Source: Rhodophyticola sp. CCM32 (GTDB lineage: Bacteria; Pseudomonadota; Alphaproteobacteria; Rhodobacterales; Rhodobacteraceae). From it: 64,000 nucleotides of DNA. Below the pieces are notes generated by a model. The model was not told the origin of the DNA, searched no databases, and saw only the letters and a list, made by a program, of their open reading frames with translations. Of the stretch, positions 53,789-62,863 are shown piece after piece (the first letter of the stretch is position 1; each line of letters opens with the position of its first letter). A program made the position numbers and the translations under genes. The DNA is taken from contig NZ_CP038492.1 in assembly GCF_004751985.1 (NCBI RefSeq), forward strand, positions 1,364,001 through 1,428,000. The letters are read 5' to 3'.

Positions 53789-54358
53789 TTATGTTTCCGC
53801 TGTTTCCTTGATCAATCTGTAAGCCGTTGATCTTGCTATGCCCAATTGTTTTGAGGCTTGTCCGGCGGTCATTCCAGCCTGCACTAGGTTTTGCAGAGCC
53901 AAGACTGTTTCTGGATTGAGGGGAGGCCTCCCCGGTTTTTTACCCTTCATTCTGGCGGCCTGGATGCCATCTTTGGTGCGCTCTGAGATGAGACGGCGTT
54001 CGAAGTGGGCAATGGCCCCGAAAACGTGGAAGATCAGCTCACCGGCTGCAGATGTGGTGTCGATCCGCTCTTCGAGGCTGATAAGCCCGATGTCCTGATC
54101 CTTTAGGTTTTCGACGGTTTCCAGCAGTTCCTTGAGTGAACGCCCGAGCCTGTCTAGCCGGATGATGGCCAGGCTATCGCCGGGGCGGGCGTGATCGATC
54201 AAAGCGGATAGGCCAGGGCGGTCAAATTGTTTACCAGACACAACATCTTCGAACACGCGGATGGCTCCGGCCTCTTTGAGGCGGGTGATTTGCCCGCTAA
54301 GGTCTTGATCAGTGGTCGAGACCCTTGCGTAGCCAAGAATATCACCTTGGCGTTTCAT
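53789..54358 (-). CDS. tnpR: Tn3 resolvase (serine recombinase)
   Basis: 189 residues. Catalytic Ser in GYARVSTTDQDL, with IIRLDRLGRSLKELLETV and the helix-turn-helix AGQASKQLGIARSTAYRLI. It resolves transposon cointegrates at the res site. Its start overlaps the VOC stop by four bases. Confidence 0.93.
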   Translation of the reverse strand: MKRQGDILGYARVSTTDQDLSGQITRLKEAGAIRVFEDVVSGKQFDRPGLSALIDHARPGDSLAIIRLDRLGRSLKELLETVENLKDQDIGLISLEERIDTTSAAGELIFHVFGAIAHFERRLISERTKDGIQAARMKGKKPGRPPLNPETVLALQNLVQAGMTAGQASKQLGIARSTAYRLIKETAET

Positions 54359-54765
54359 ATTGGCTGAGCCTTTGGTTCAATCAGGTCCCAAAGATTGCCA
54401 AATTTGTCGTTAAAGACAGCGACTGTCCCGTAGGGTTCTTGGCGTGGCTCTTCTTCAAAAATGACACCATTACTTTTGTAGTGCGCGTAATCGCGAGCAA
54501 AGTTATCGGTTTCCAGAAATAAGAAAACACGGCCTCCGGTCTGGTTGCCAATAGCGGCGCTCTGAACAGGAGTTGCGGCTTTCGCAAGCAGCAGATTGCT
54601 CCCTTTGCCTGGTGACACTATGACCCAACGTTTGTGATCTGAGAGTGGTGTGTCCTCGATCAGAGAAAACCCCATGACATCGACATACCAAGCAAGCGCC
54701 TCATCATAGTCAGGCACCACGAGCGCAATGGTGGCCAATGTTCTTTGGTGCGACGGCTTGTTCAT
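54355..54765 (-). CDS. VOC family (glyoxalase/bleomycin-resistance-like) protein
   Basis: 136 residues with the VOC fold: LATIALVVPDYDEALAWYVDVMGF, then GGRVFLFLETDNFARDYAHY and FNDKFGNLWDLIEP, including possible metal ligands (Glu near the end). It is co-oriented and coupled with the resolvase inside the transposon, so it is a passenger gene. Its substrate is unknown; resistance or detoxification would be a guess. Confidence 0.85.
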   Translation of the reverse strand: MNKPSHQRTLATIALVVPDYDEALAWYVDVMGFSLIEDTPLSDHKRWVIVSPGKGSNLLLAKAATPVQSAAIGNQTGGRVFLFLETDNFARDYAHYKSNGVIFEEEPRQEPYGTVAVFNDKFGNLWDLIEPKAQPI

Positions 54766-54868
54766 GTCTTTTAATTGTTCGTTTTAGAGGCAGGTTTCTG
54801 TCCTGCGTAAAAGTGGGCTTCATGCCTTGGAAACCTGTCTCATTATTCGTCCTTATATTAAGCATTGT

Positions 54869-54894
54869 CTCAAAATGATCAATCACATTTTGAG
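54869..54894. promoter_or_regulatory. Likely part of the Tn3 res/operator site
   Basis: CTCAAAATG and CATTTTGAG form a perfect 9-bp inverted repeat, 8 bases apart, directly before the transposase ribosome-binding site and in the divergent space between transposase and resolvase operon, the normal place for res. Confidence 0.6.
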
Positions 54895-54903
54895 GACACA
54901 CAA

Positions 54904-57858
54904 ATGGTACGACGATCCCTGCTGACCGCAAGAACCCGACAAGAATTGTTCGGCATTCCGGAAGACCCAAAGCAACTGACGCGTTTTTACACTCTGAGCC
55001 GGAACGATCATGGTTTGATCCGAACCCGGCGTCGGGATGAAAATCGCCTTGGGCTTGCGATACACATCGCGCTGTTGCGGCATCCGGGTCAGGGATGGCT
55101 TGATGGCTCGATCCTCCCGGAGTCATTCATCATGTGGCTGGCTGAACAGTTGGCCATGCCGGACATCGATCTGGTTGAATATACTCGCCGTCGCAAAACC
55201 AAGTCAGAGCACCACCAGATTGCCATGGGCCATCTTGGTTTACGCCCCTTTCAAGCAGCGCATTTGGAAACTGCCACGCTGCTTGCGCGCGAAGCCGCTT
55301 TTGCAACAGACCATGGTCAAGATATCATGACCGCCCTGTGCACGGGATTGCGCAAGCAGCGTTTGGTTTTACCGAGCACAGACACGTTGGAGCGCGTTGC
55401 CTTGAAAGGCAGGGCTGCGGCACGACGGCAGGCGGCAGCCGGTATTTTTGATGTCCTGAGTGCGGATCACCGGACTTCATTGCAAAATCTGTTGATCAAT
55501 GACCATGAGGTTGGTCAGTCCCGTTTGACTTGGCTTCGCGGCTATCTTCACTCCACGAACCCGGCCAGCATGCATGCTCTGCTGGCCCGCATTCGATATC
55601 TCAGGGAGTTGAACCTGCCCCCTGATCTGGGCCAAGACATCCACCCGGTGCGTCTGGGCAAGTTCGCGCGGGAAGGCGCAGTTGCCCCTCTTAGCCTGCT
55701 GAATGATTTTGGCGAACGTCGCCGCATCGCGACTGTCGCGGCACAGTTGCTCGACCTTCAGGTCATGTTGACAGATGCGGCCATTTCAATGTTTGAGCGC
55801 CTTACCGGTCAGTTGTTCACGCGCTCAAAAAACAAACAGGATCAGGTTTGGGCCATGGGAAAGGCGCGCGTTGGTCGCCTGATGCACTTGTTTGGCAACA
55901 CGATAGATACCATGGCGTTGGCCCATGAAGCTGGCACTGATCCATTTGAGGCTCTGGATGGAGAAATCGGCTGGCAGCGTCTGTTACAACACCGTGATGA
56001 AATCGCTGCCTTTGGCGAACTAGCCACAGGTGACCCATTGGAATTGGCAACCGAACGCTACGCCTACATGCGCAAGTTTGCTCCGGCCTTTCTCGATACA
56101 TTTACGTTCAGTGCGCCGGCAGCCGGGCGCGATTTGCAGGAGGCTGTCAATTTGCTGAGAGATCACAACAAATCCGGCAAACGCAAACTACCTGCTGATG
56201 CGCCGATGCCGTTCCCAGCCAAACATTGGCCAAAGTTGATTGTTGAAGGCGGGCAACCCAAGCGCCGAGTCTATGAAACTGCTGTGGTGGCCACTTTGCG
56301 TGATCGGTTGCGTGCTGGCGATGTTTGGGTGGAAGGTAGCCAGGATTATCGGCGCTTTGATAGTTACCTGATCTCTCGCGAAACGGCGGAGGCAGAACTG
56401 AGAAAACAAGGGCTGGAAACAGACGCCGATGCATGGCTTCAGGGTCGCCGCCATGTTCTGAACCATCGGCTTTCTGAGATTGAGCACAAACTGAAGCGCG
56501 GCCAGCTCGACGGCTTGCGTTTGGAAAAGGGGCGGCTGCGGATCACCCCGCATGAAGCCGACACGCCGCCGGAGGCCATCCGTTTGGAACGTGCGATGGA
56601 TGCCATCATGCCGCGCATCCGGATCACCGACCTGCTTTGGGAGGTCAATACACATACAGGATTCTTGGACGCCTTCACCGACTTGCGATCAGGCCGCAAT
56701 CACGAAGACCCTGCCGTGTTACTTGCCACCATTTTGGCCGGGGCGAGCAATCTTGGTCTGGAACGGATGGCCTATGCATCCAAGCATGTCAGCCATTCCC
56801 AACTGACCTGGGGAAGTATGTGGTATTTGCGGCCAGAAACCTACGCCGACGCTCTGGCCAGGATTGTAGATGCCCACCATGATCTACCGTTCGCAGGGCA
56901 TTGGGGTGAGGTTGGCAACACGTCCTCAGACGGGCAGTTCTTTGCCGCCAATCGCGGGAGCGGCCTGATCAATGCCAAGTACGGTCCTGACCCCGGGCTG
57001 AAAATCTATTCTTTCTTGTCTGGCCGCTACGGGTCGTTCCATTCTTCTGTGATTGGTGCGACGGCGGGTGAAGCGCCCTTTGTTTTGGACGGGCTGGTCG
57101 GCAACCCCATGCTGCTCAACCCACTCATACACTACACCGATACCGGGGGCGTCTCAGATCACGTCTTCGCACTGTTCCACTTGCTCGGCATGAAATTTGC
57201 ACCCCGTCTGCGCGACTTCCCAGATCGAAAACTGGCCTGCTTTGGATCGCCACGCCAATGGCCGTTCTTGGCACCGTTGATGGGCAGTCCTATCAAAGAT
57301 GATGTCATCGCTCAGCATTGGGATGATGCCATCCGGCTGGCGGGCAGCGCCAAAACCAAGGCGATCAAACCATCGGCCACATTGAGAAAACTTGGCGGAT
57401 ACCGACAGCAAAACCGGCTCTACCTGGCACTCGGCGAGATCGGCCGCATTGAGCGTACACTGTTCATGCTGGATTGGCTGGAGAATGCTGAACTGCGCAA
57501 AGAGTGCCAGGCAGGCCTTAACAAAGGCGAGGCACGGCATACGCTGGCAAAGGCCGTGTTCGCCCATTCCCAGGGCCGTATTTATGATCGTTCAGATGCT
57601 GCGCAACAGAAACGCGCCATGGCCCTCAATATGGTTATCGCGGCCATCATGTTCTGGAATACGCTCTACATGGACAAGGCATCCGCACACCTGGCACGTC
57701 AAGGGCAAATCCCCAATCCAAAACTGCTCTGCCACACATCACCGCTTGGCTGGGAACACATTATCCTGACCGGCGATTTCGACTGGCATTCTGGGGCCGC
57801 TGAGCGCAAAATAGCACGACCGTTACACCTCAATGCCACGAGAAAGTGGGTGGGATGA
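54904..57858 (+). CDS. tnpA: Tn3-family transposase
   Basis: 984 residues from ATG 54904 (GAGG eight bases before). N-terminal RRSLLTARTRQELFGIPEDP, long central DUF4158-like and DDE domains, with TSSDGQFFAANRGSGLINAKYG (first catalytic Asp region), DGLVGNPMLLNPLIHYTDTGG and the C-terminal RAMALNMVIAAIMFWNTLYM. Full length for the family and with no visible break, so likely functional. Confidence 0.94.
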   Translation: MVRRSLLTARTRQELFGIPEDPKQLTRFYTLSRNDHGLIRTRRRDENRLGLAIHIALLRHPGQGWLDGSILPESFIMWLAEQLAMPDIDLVEYTRRRKTKSEHHQIAMGHLGLRPFQAAHLETATLLAREAAFATDHGQDIMTALCTGLRKQRLVLPSTDTLERVALKGRAAARRQAAAGIFDVLSADHRTSLQNLLINDHEVGQSRLTWLRGYLHSTNPASMHALLARIRYLRELNLPPDLGQDIHPVRLGKFAREGAVAPLSLLNDFGERRRIATVAAQLLDLQVMLTDAAISMFERLTGQLFTRSKNKQDQVWAMGKARVGRLMHLFGNTIDTMALAHEAGTDPFEALDGEIGWQRLLQHRDEIAAFGELATGDPLELATERYAYMRKFAPAFLDTFTFSAPAAGRDLQEAVNLLRDHNKSGKRKLPADAPMPFPAKHWPKLIVEGGQPKRRVYETAVVATLRDRLRAGDVWVEGSQDYRRFDSYLISRETAEAELRKQGLETDADAWLQGRRHVLNHRLSEIEHKLKRGQLDGLRLEKGRLRITPHEADTPPEAIRLERAMDAIMPRIRITDLLWEVNTHTGFLDAFTDLRSGRNHEDPAVLLATILAGASNLGLERMAYASKHVSHSQLTWGSMWYLRPETYADALARIVDAHHDLPFAGHWGEVGNTSSDGQFFAANRGSGLINAKYGPDPGLKIYSFLSGRYGSFHSSVIGATAGEAPFVLDGLVGNPMLLNPLIHYTDTGGVSDHVFALFHLLGMKFAPRLRDFPDRKLACFGSPRQWPFLAPLMGSPIKDDVIAQHWDDAIRLAGSAKTKAIKPSATLRKLGGYRQQNRLYLALGEIGRIERTLFMLDWLENAELRKECQAGLNKGEARHTLAKAVFAHSQGRIYDRSDAAQQKRAMALNMVIAAIMFWNTLYMDKASAHLARQGQIPNPKLLCHTSPLGWEHIILTGDFDWHSGAAERKIARPLHLNATRKWVG

Positions 57859-57891
57859 CGCGATACAGTTAAAGTTCCCACATTGTTCCGT

Positions 57892-57929
57892 CTTAACGGG
57901 ATCCTACGCACAAACCTTCCGATGAGGCC
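57892..57929 (-). repeat. Tn3 right terminal inverted repeat
   Basis: 38 bp, matching 53731-53768 with three differences. Confidence 0.88.
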
Positions 57930-57951
57930 CGCACGACCGAATGATTGAGGC

Positions 57952-57974
57952 CCCCGTCAGCAGGCGGGGCTTTT
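57952..57974 (+). terminator. Weak intrinsic terminator
   Basis: CCCCG and CGGGG flank a short loop followed by CTTTTG. It lies just outside the transposon between two convergent genes. The stem is short. Confidence 0.45.
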
Positions 57975-58134
57975 GCGTTATGGTGTGATCCAGGTGGCAG
58001 CAGCTTCAGGGTGACCTATCGGTGGGCAACCTGAAGGCTCCCCGCCAACAGGCCTGGCGCTTCGCGCGGATGGGCATTTCATGCCTGAGTGTGTGGCGAC
58101 CCTATAAACAAGGCAGACATAGAATGTGCCTGCT

Positions 58135-59892
58135 CTATTTGCTCGCTGTAGAGCCAAGTTCAGAAGATAGGCTTTCAAAAAGCCGTTCGTATCTTGCTTT
58201 CGAAAAATCCATGAACCCTTCAAGATCGTCGGGAACGTCACCTAGGGAATGCAGGTCGCAGTAGTTAGCCCTGGTTTTTTTGTTATCGAAGTTCTCCTTT
58301 AGCCATGCTTTGGGGAGAGTGGCATTTTTCTCTTTGTTGAGCTGGCCTTCCAAAAGTTGGAGGTTTGCCACTGTGTTTGCCCAATCCTGCATTTCCTCCT
58401 GGTCGTCATCAGAAAAGCCAGCCTTTGTCAGCTTGCTTGATGTGAAGCGCGAGATTGGGAACACATGATCTACGTGGAACTGGTTATTTAGATCGACGTG
58501 AGGGAAGAGCATCGAAAGCAGCAGGAAAGTTCGCTTGTCCCCATAATTCATGTCGAGCAGTTCATACAGCTCATCATCGCTGAACGAAAGTTGTTTGCCT
58601 CGTTTGGACATGACGCTTGCAAGAGCATCGGATGGAAATGTGTTATCGGGCGCTTTCTTTAGCACGTCGCGCAAAGCGGTCAGCAAGGTGTCCAGACCGC
58701 TGCCCCAGATGCCAGATGGTTTCAGCAGTGAGCGGAACAACCAATCTCGTATGGCAGTGCGGTCTTTCTTATGCTTACCTTTGATCTCAAAATTCTCTGG
58801 GCTTTCGATTTTGTATAGGTAGTAAGCAATCGGAAGCAGAGAACTTTCAGCCCGGAGGTTGGCACCAGACAGCCCAAAGCTTGATGCTAGCTGAACAGTT
58901 CGAGTCAGGGCAGATCGGATTGCTGGCCAGTTGTCCTGCAAAAGGGCCATATTTTTCTTGGAAAAATTATCAACTTTGAAACCGACACTGGCGATGTCAG
59001 ACAGCATCAGGCCTGCCTTAAGAACAAAATCATGGCTGAAATTGAAGCCAGCGCCTATGTCATTGAGCGTATCCACGAGTGAGTGAATCTCTTCTCTTGC
59101 GTCTAACTCTGTCCACTGGGCAACGGCGATGGAAAGGAGCAAGTCGGAGTAGCTCAGAATCGTTCCACCAGAGTTGAGGCGGATGAAAATATTGAGAACA
59201 CGGTTCAGTTCTTGAGAGGCTTCCTCGTAGTAAGCCACATTGGGGTTTGACCGAATTACCTCAAAGAGCCGATTTAGCGTGGTTCGGGCTGTTTTCCTCT
59301 GTTCTTTATCAAAATCGTATTCTTCTTCGACGAGATCGGGGATAGCAGCCAGGCTGGCGAAATCTAAAATCTTGCCTACCTGAAACCAGCACTTTTCCTG
59401 ATCGCTTTCGGCGGCTTGAGATTCCAAAAATTTGAATTCGTAGAAGACCCCATTTTCAGTCTCGCTGCCATCATGCAGCAGGTTGATATACAAATACCTT
59501 ACCGGGTAAGCCTCTGGATTTTTCTTGTGTTTCCCCTTGAGCTTCAACCGCATCGACCCGCGCAGGCCAATATTTAGCGCTGTGAGACGTTGTTGTCCGT
59601 CAAGTACAGCGGTGACGCCGAGGCCCTTTGGAACCTCTACCTTTGGACTGTGTACCCCTTTGAATTCGTGGTAATTTCGAACGAAGTCATAGAACTGAAA
59701 TTCGGTGGCTGTGTCTGGACGAACTTTCCAGAACAGGAAAGCACCAAAAGGGTAGCCCTGCATCAAGCTATCGAAGAGCCGTTCGATTTGTTCAGGGCGC
59801 CAGACGAACTCGCGTTGAATGGCGGGAAGAACATAGTTGTTCTGCGCAATTTCATTGACTGCTTTTTCAATCGTCCCACCGGGGTGATACAT
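58135..59892 (-). CDS. DUF262/DUF1524 protein (GmrSD-like, probable anti-phage nuclease)
   Basis: 585 residues from ATG 59892. N-terminal DUF262 motifs: LPAIQREFVWRPEQIERLFDSL, AVLDGQQRLTAL (the DGQQR nucleotide motif) and IFIRLNSGGTILSYSDLLL. The C-terminal DUF1524 HNH-like nuclease motif is HVDHVFPISRF followed by NTVANLQLLEG. Similar proteins include type IV restriction enzyme GmrSD and SspE, which use NTP-sensing and cut phage DNA. It stands alone here, without modification genes. Assigned by domain order only. Confidence 0.85.
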   Translation of the reverse strand: MYHPGGTIEKAVNEIAQNNYVLPAIQREFVWRPEQIERLFDSLMQGYPFGAFLFWKVRPDTATEFQFYDFVRNYHEFKGVHSPKVEVPKGLGVTAVLDGQQRLTALNIGLRGSMRLKLKGKHKKNPEAYPVRYLYINLLHDGSETENGVFYEFKFLESQAAESDQEKCWFQVGKILDFASLAAIPDLVEEEYDFDKEQRKTARTTLNRLFEVIRSNPNVAYYEEASQELNRVLNIFIRLNSGGTILSYSDLLLSIAVAQWTELDAREEIHSLVDTLNDIGAGFNFSHDFVLKAGLMLSDIASVGFKVDNFSKKNMALLQDNWPAIRSALTRTVQLASSFGLSGANLRAESSLLPIAYYLYKIESPENFEIKGKHKKDRTAIRDWLFRSLLKPSGIWGSGLDTLLTALRDVLKKAPDNTFPSDALASVMSKRGKQLSFSDDELYELLDMNYGDKRTFLLLSMLFPHVDLNNQFHVDHVFPISRFTSSKLTKAGFSDDDQEEMQDWANTVANLQLLEGQLNKEKNATLPKAWLKENFDNKKTRANYCDLHSLGDVPDDLEGFMDFSKARYERLFESLSSELGSTASK

Positions 59893-60039
59893 GCCTAATA
59901 CCTTTGACCTGTGATTTGCCTGTTTTAGCAACTCTACAAAGCACACGGCAGAACGTCACCTTGAAACCATCCCATCAAAAGTGACCAATTCAGGCAACTT
60001 CAACTTCTTTCTTTGCTGCACTGTCGTTAGGTTCACGGC

Positions 60040-60699
60040 ATGGAAAAAGCCGACATCAATGCTCGCCGTGATCTCAAGAAACTAAGCGAATTTCTGACAT
60101 CGATCTCGGCCCGAATCCTTCAAGTTTCGAACCGTAAAGCCAGCGTGGCGATGGGCGCGGCGACCAACGCGGCAGTCGGATCGGCCTTTGTGGCATCCGT
60201 TACCGGCGTAGTCGGATCGCTCGGATCGGCGGGCACGGGCGCGGCCATCGCCGGGCTTTCAGGCGCGGCCAAAACTTCGGCGACCTTTGCTTGGATTGGC
60301 GGCCTTGTGGGCGGCGGAGTGGCAGCAGGAACTCTCGTTCTAGGAGCGGGGGCACTGGGCGCAGGCATCTATGGGTCTATTAAAGTCCGTCGTGCGATCC
60401 TTGGGTATTCGCGCCGCCACGAGGAAATAACCGAAGCGGAGTTGCGAATTCTGGAGGCGTGCAGCATTCTGACAACGGCAATTCGCGACACTCTGGCAGC
60501 AGGCGCTGAAATCGGCGGTCGTGAAGTCGTCCTCATGTCCCGTATAGGGATCAAACCGCTCTTGATGGAAGTCGATGCCGCTCTGCAAGCGGGATTGTTT
60601 CGCGATATAAACATCTACAACCGCGCACGTCTGAGGGGACATGTGAACAACTTGCGGTCTTATCTTAGGAGGCTCGATGCCCATGCAGACCCGTCGTAG
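60040..60699 (+). CDS. Glycine-zipper membrane protein of unknown function
   Basis: 219 residues. The middle (about 36-115) is almost entirely Gly/Ala/Val/Ser hydrophobic sequence (VGSAFVASVTGVVGSLGSAG, FAWIGGLVGGGVAAGTLVLG) and could form two or three helices or a pore; the flanks are charged and helical. A nuclease-like gene begins before its end (22-base overlap with an AGGAGG site), so the two are a coupled pair. I do not recognise the family. Confidence 0.7.
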   Translation: MEKADINARRDLKKLSEFLTSISARILQVSNRKASVAMGAATNAAVGSAFVASVTGVVGSLGSAGTGAAIAGLSGAAKTSATFAWIGGLVGGGVAAGTLVLGAGALGAGIYGSIKVRRAILGYSRRHEEITEAELRILEACSILTTAIRDTLAAGAEIGGREVVLMSRIGIKPLLMEVDAALQAGLFRDINIYNRARLRGHVNNLRSYLRRLDAHADPS

Positions 60700-61237
60700 T
60701 GCCGCCGTCGCTATCGCTGTCACGTTGCAACAACTTGCCGACGGAAAAATTTCGGGCTGGACTGTTGATCAGGAGTTAGTGCTCGCTGCCCTAAGACGAT
60801 CAGCGTCCGATCTAAGCGATGCGTCCAACAAGGAACTCGGTGCCTACTTGAGCGACCTCGATCCAGACCAGTTGCGCGGGGTCGCGTCGAACGTGAAGGG
60901 TATCTTCCATGAGATGCTGGTGGCACGGGCCGAAAATCTCGATGGCGATGAAGTGACAGCGGGGCTTTTCGAACAGGCCAATCATCCAGGCGCGGACATC
61001 GAGTTCTTTGTTGATGGAGACGTGATTGGCGAGGTGCAGCTAAAAGCCGTGCAAAGCCCGGCAGCAATAGTAGAGCATTTTGCTCGCTACCCGGACATCG
61101 ACGTCATGGTCACATCAGAGGTCTATGCAGCAACCGCCGAGGCGTTCGCAGGGCAGCTTGCAGACTCTGGGGTGAGTAACGCCGACATTAGAGCGCTTAC
61201 ACGAAACACGCTGGAGGATTTGGCGGGGAGAGCCTAA
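60677..61237 (+). CDS. Nuclease-like partner protein, probably truncated by a frameshift
   Basis: 186 residues as read. The section FHEMLVARAENLDG, HPGADIEFFVDGDVIGEVQLKAV has the order Glu...Asp...Glu-x-x-x-Lys seen in PD-(D/E)XK-type nucleases. At the G4 run 61225-61228 one additional G would let the frame continue (GESLSGFIENGVVKSALVGG, to a stop at 61413), adding about 60 residues with another glycine-rich hydrophobic part. AGGAGG stands close before the ATG. Function unknown; a membrane-linked defence or toxin pair is a guess. Confidence 0.65.
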   Translation: MPMQTRRSAAVAIAVTLQQLADGKISGWTVDQELVLAALRRSASDLSDASNKELGAYLSDLDPDQLRGVASNVKGIFHEMLVARAENLDGDEVTAGLFEQANHPGADIEFFVDGDVIGEVQLKAVQSPAAIVEHFARYPDIDVMVTSEVYAATAEAFAGQLADSGVSNADIRALTRNTLEDLAGRA

Positions 61238-61523
61238 GCGGGTTCATTGAGAACGGCGTGGTGAAATCGGCTCTCGTAGGCGGTGCGCTTCACGCACGTG
61301 CGGCACTGCGGGGCGAACCGCTCGACGCGCAGCAGGTCCGATCAGCGCTTGAACTTGTGGGTGTGGGTGTAGGAACGGCGATCACAATGGATGTGCTTCT
61401 GAACCTAGCTTAGCGGATGGCTTCTGTAAGGCACCCTAATCAACCCTTTGCTACAGCCAGGGTGGCACAAAGAACCGTTTGCGTCGGTGCGGTAGGTCCT
61501 TAGATTTATTTCCTTGGTTGGGG

Positions 61524-62096
61524 TTATGGCATGTTTGCCCATGATAACCGTAGATTTTTGCCCTCTCTTTTTGGTAGGTTGGCCCGCTTCACAAGACGTC
61601 CCGAAACTTCAAAATTGTCGTCTATCTTCACTATCAGCAATTTGCTGAAGTGCCTGTCGAGACGCACACTGGTCTTTTCTTTGCTGTTAGTCGGTGAGAT
61701 CGTTTTGATCTCAACAAAGTCATTTCCCAATCTGCCATCTGAACCTTGTGCATGGTTCTTATGAAGCTTGATTCCATACATAATCGCACCAAAAAGCTCA
61801 CCAATGTCGCCATAGACGTTGAGGTGCTGTCCTGTGTCGCAGAAATAGGCCTCTGCAAGCGTCAGCAGGTCCTGAAAATATGGAACCAATGTCGGATCGG
61901 CGTTTGGATATTTGAGGCGGAGTTCAGCCTCTCGCTCTAGTTCTGCCAGTCGGCTGTAATTGGTCTCCTCTGGGTCAATGATACTATCCCACGCAAGCCA
62001 TTCACCATCGATCCAAAATGCGTTGTCCGGGCCTAGTACATCCATTGTCACCTCAATCTCCTCTTTTGAAGCAGTACCCAAAGATGTTGGAAACAT
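61524..62096 (-). CDS. Restriction-endonuclease-like protein of unknown function
   Basis: 190 residues. The core GDIGELFGAIMYGIKLHKNHA and GRLGNDFVEIKTISP has the Asp-x-x-Glu-x-Lys pattern of a PD-(D/E)XK nuclease fold, and resembles a domain now named DUF6998 as I remember it. ATG 62096 with AAGG before it is preferred to upstream starts. It is divergent from the CoiA-like gene. Confidence 0.6.
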   Translation of the reverse strand: MFPTSLGTASKEEIEVTMDVLGPDNAFWIDGEWLAWDSIIDPEETNYSRLAELEREAELRLKYPNADPTLVPYFQDLLTLAEAYFCDTGQHLNVYGDIGELFGAIMYGIKLHKNHAQGSDGRLGNDFVEIKTISPTNSKEKTSVRLDRHFSKLLIVKIDDNFEVSGRLVKRANLPKREGKNLRLSWANMP

Positions 62097-62148
62097 TATG
62101 ACTTTCCTTACCCTTGGAAAAATCCAGTAGAACAACCACTTAAACTTA

Positions 62149-62841
62149 ATGCGTTTTGCACTTTTGAATGATCAACGAGTCGAGGCGACGCCTGGTGCCA
62201 AAGGCGTCTGTCCAGGCTGCAATGCTGAAATGCTAGCTCGATGTGGCACCAAGAAGGTCTGGCATTGGGCGCATAGAGGCCGCCGTCATTGTGATCACTG
62301 GTGGGAAAACGAAACCGAATGGCACCGTGACTGGAAGAACCGGTTTGTAACCGACTGGTAAGAGGTACCAGCTCGTGATGAAACGGGCGAGCTTCATATA
62401 GCGGATATCAAAACACCCTATGGGCTTGTGATCGAGTTCCAGCACTCTGCTATCAAGCCGGACGAAGTGGAAAAGCGCACTACTTTCTACGGCCAAGTGA
62501 TTTGGATTATCGATGGAACCCGCCGCCCGACTGATCTGATCCAATATGAACGGATGCTTTCAGAAAACTACCCGGAACGGTTCGACGGCGTAGACATCTA
62601 CACCGTTTATTGCCAGGAAACCCGGCTTCTCAAAGAATGGGGATCATTGGGCAAGATTGTCGGATTTGACTTTGGCGGTGATAATTTGTGCTTGCTTACA
62701 GCCGCACAAGGCAGAAGCCGCTATCTCTTCGATTTTCCAAAAGTGGAGTTCGCCAAGTTGATCAGTGAGGGCAAGCCGCTGCCAGTGGTCCAATTCGCTA
62801 AACCCGTTCGCCGTGGTTATCGGCGGCGCAGAAGCTTCTAG
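62149..62841 (+). pseudogene. CoiA-like protein, interrupted by a stop codon
   Basis: The frame is open through 231 codons except for a single TAA at 62359-62361, which replaces what reads best as CAA (Gln) in TDW-stop-EVPARDETGELHIAD. The N-terminal half has the CoiA zinc-finger pattern (CPGCNAEMLARCG, HWAHRGRRHCDHW); the second half has the nuclease-like HIADIKTPYGLVIEFQHSAI. CoiA-like proteins act in DNA uptake or processing, and similar ones occur in mobile regions. One nonsense change has inactivated it, or the stop is read through. Confidence 0.8.
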
Positions 62842-62863
62842 CAAACGAAAGGCCAAAAACGGT

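Larger units (their letters stand above)
53731..57929. mobile_element. Complete Tn3-family transposon with VOC passenger
   Basis: A 4.2-kb unit with 38-bp terminal inverted repeats (53731-53768 and 57892-57929; outer end GGCCCCATCGGAAGG, inner end CCCGTTAAG, three mismatches), a serine resolvase, a VOC protein gene and a Tn3-type transposase. The match between the ends continues inwards for about another 18 bases (CGGAACAATGTGGGAAC). No 5-bp target duplication is visible, so it is either old, rearranged or part of a larger move. Confidence 0.9.
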
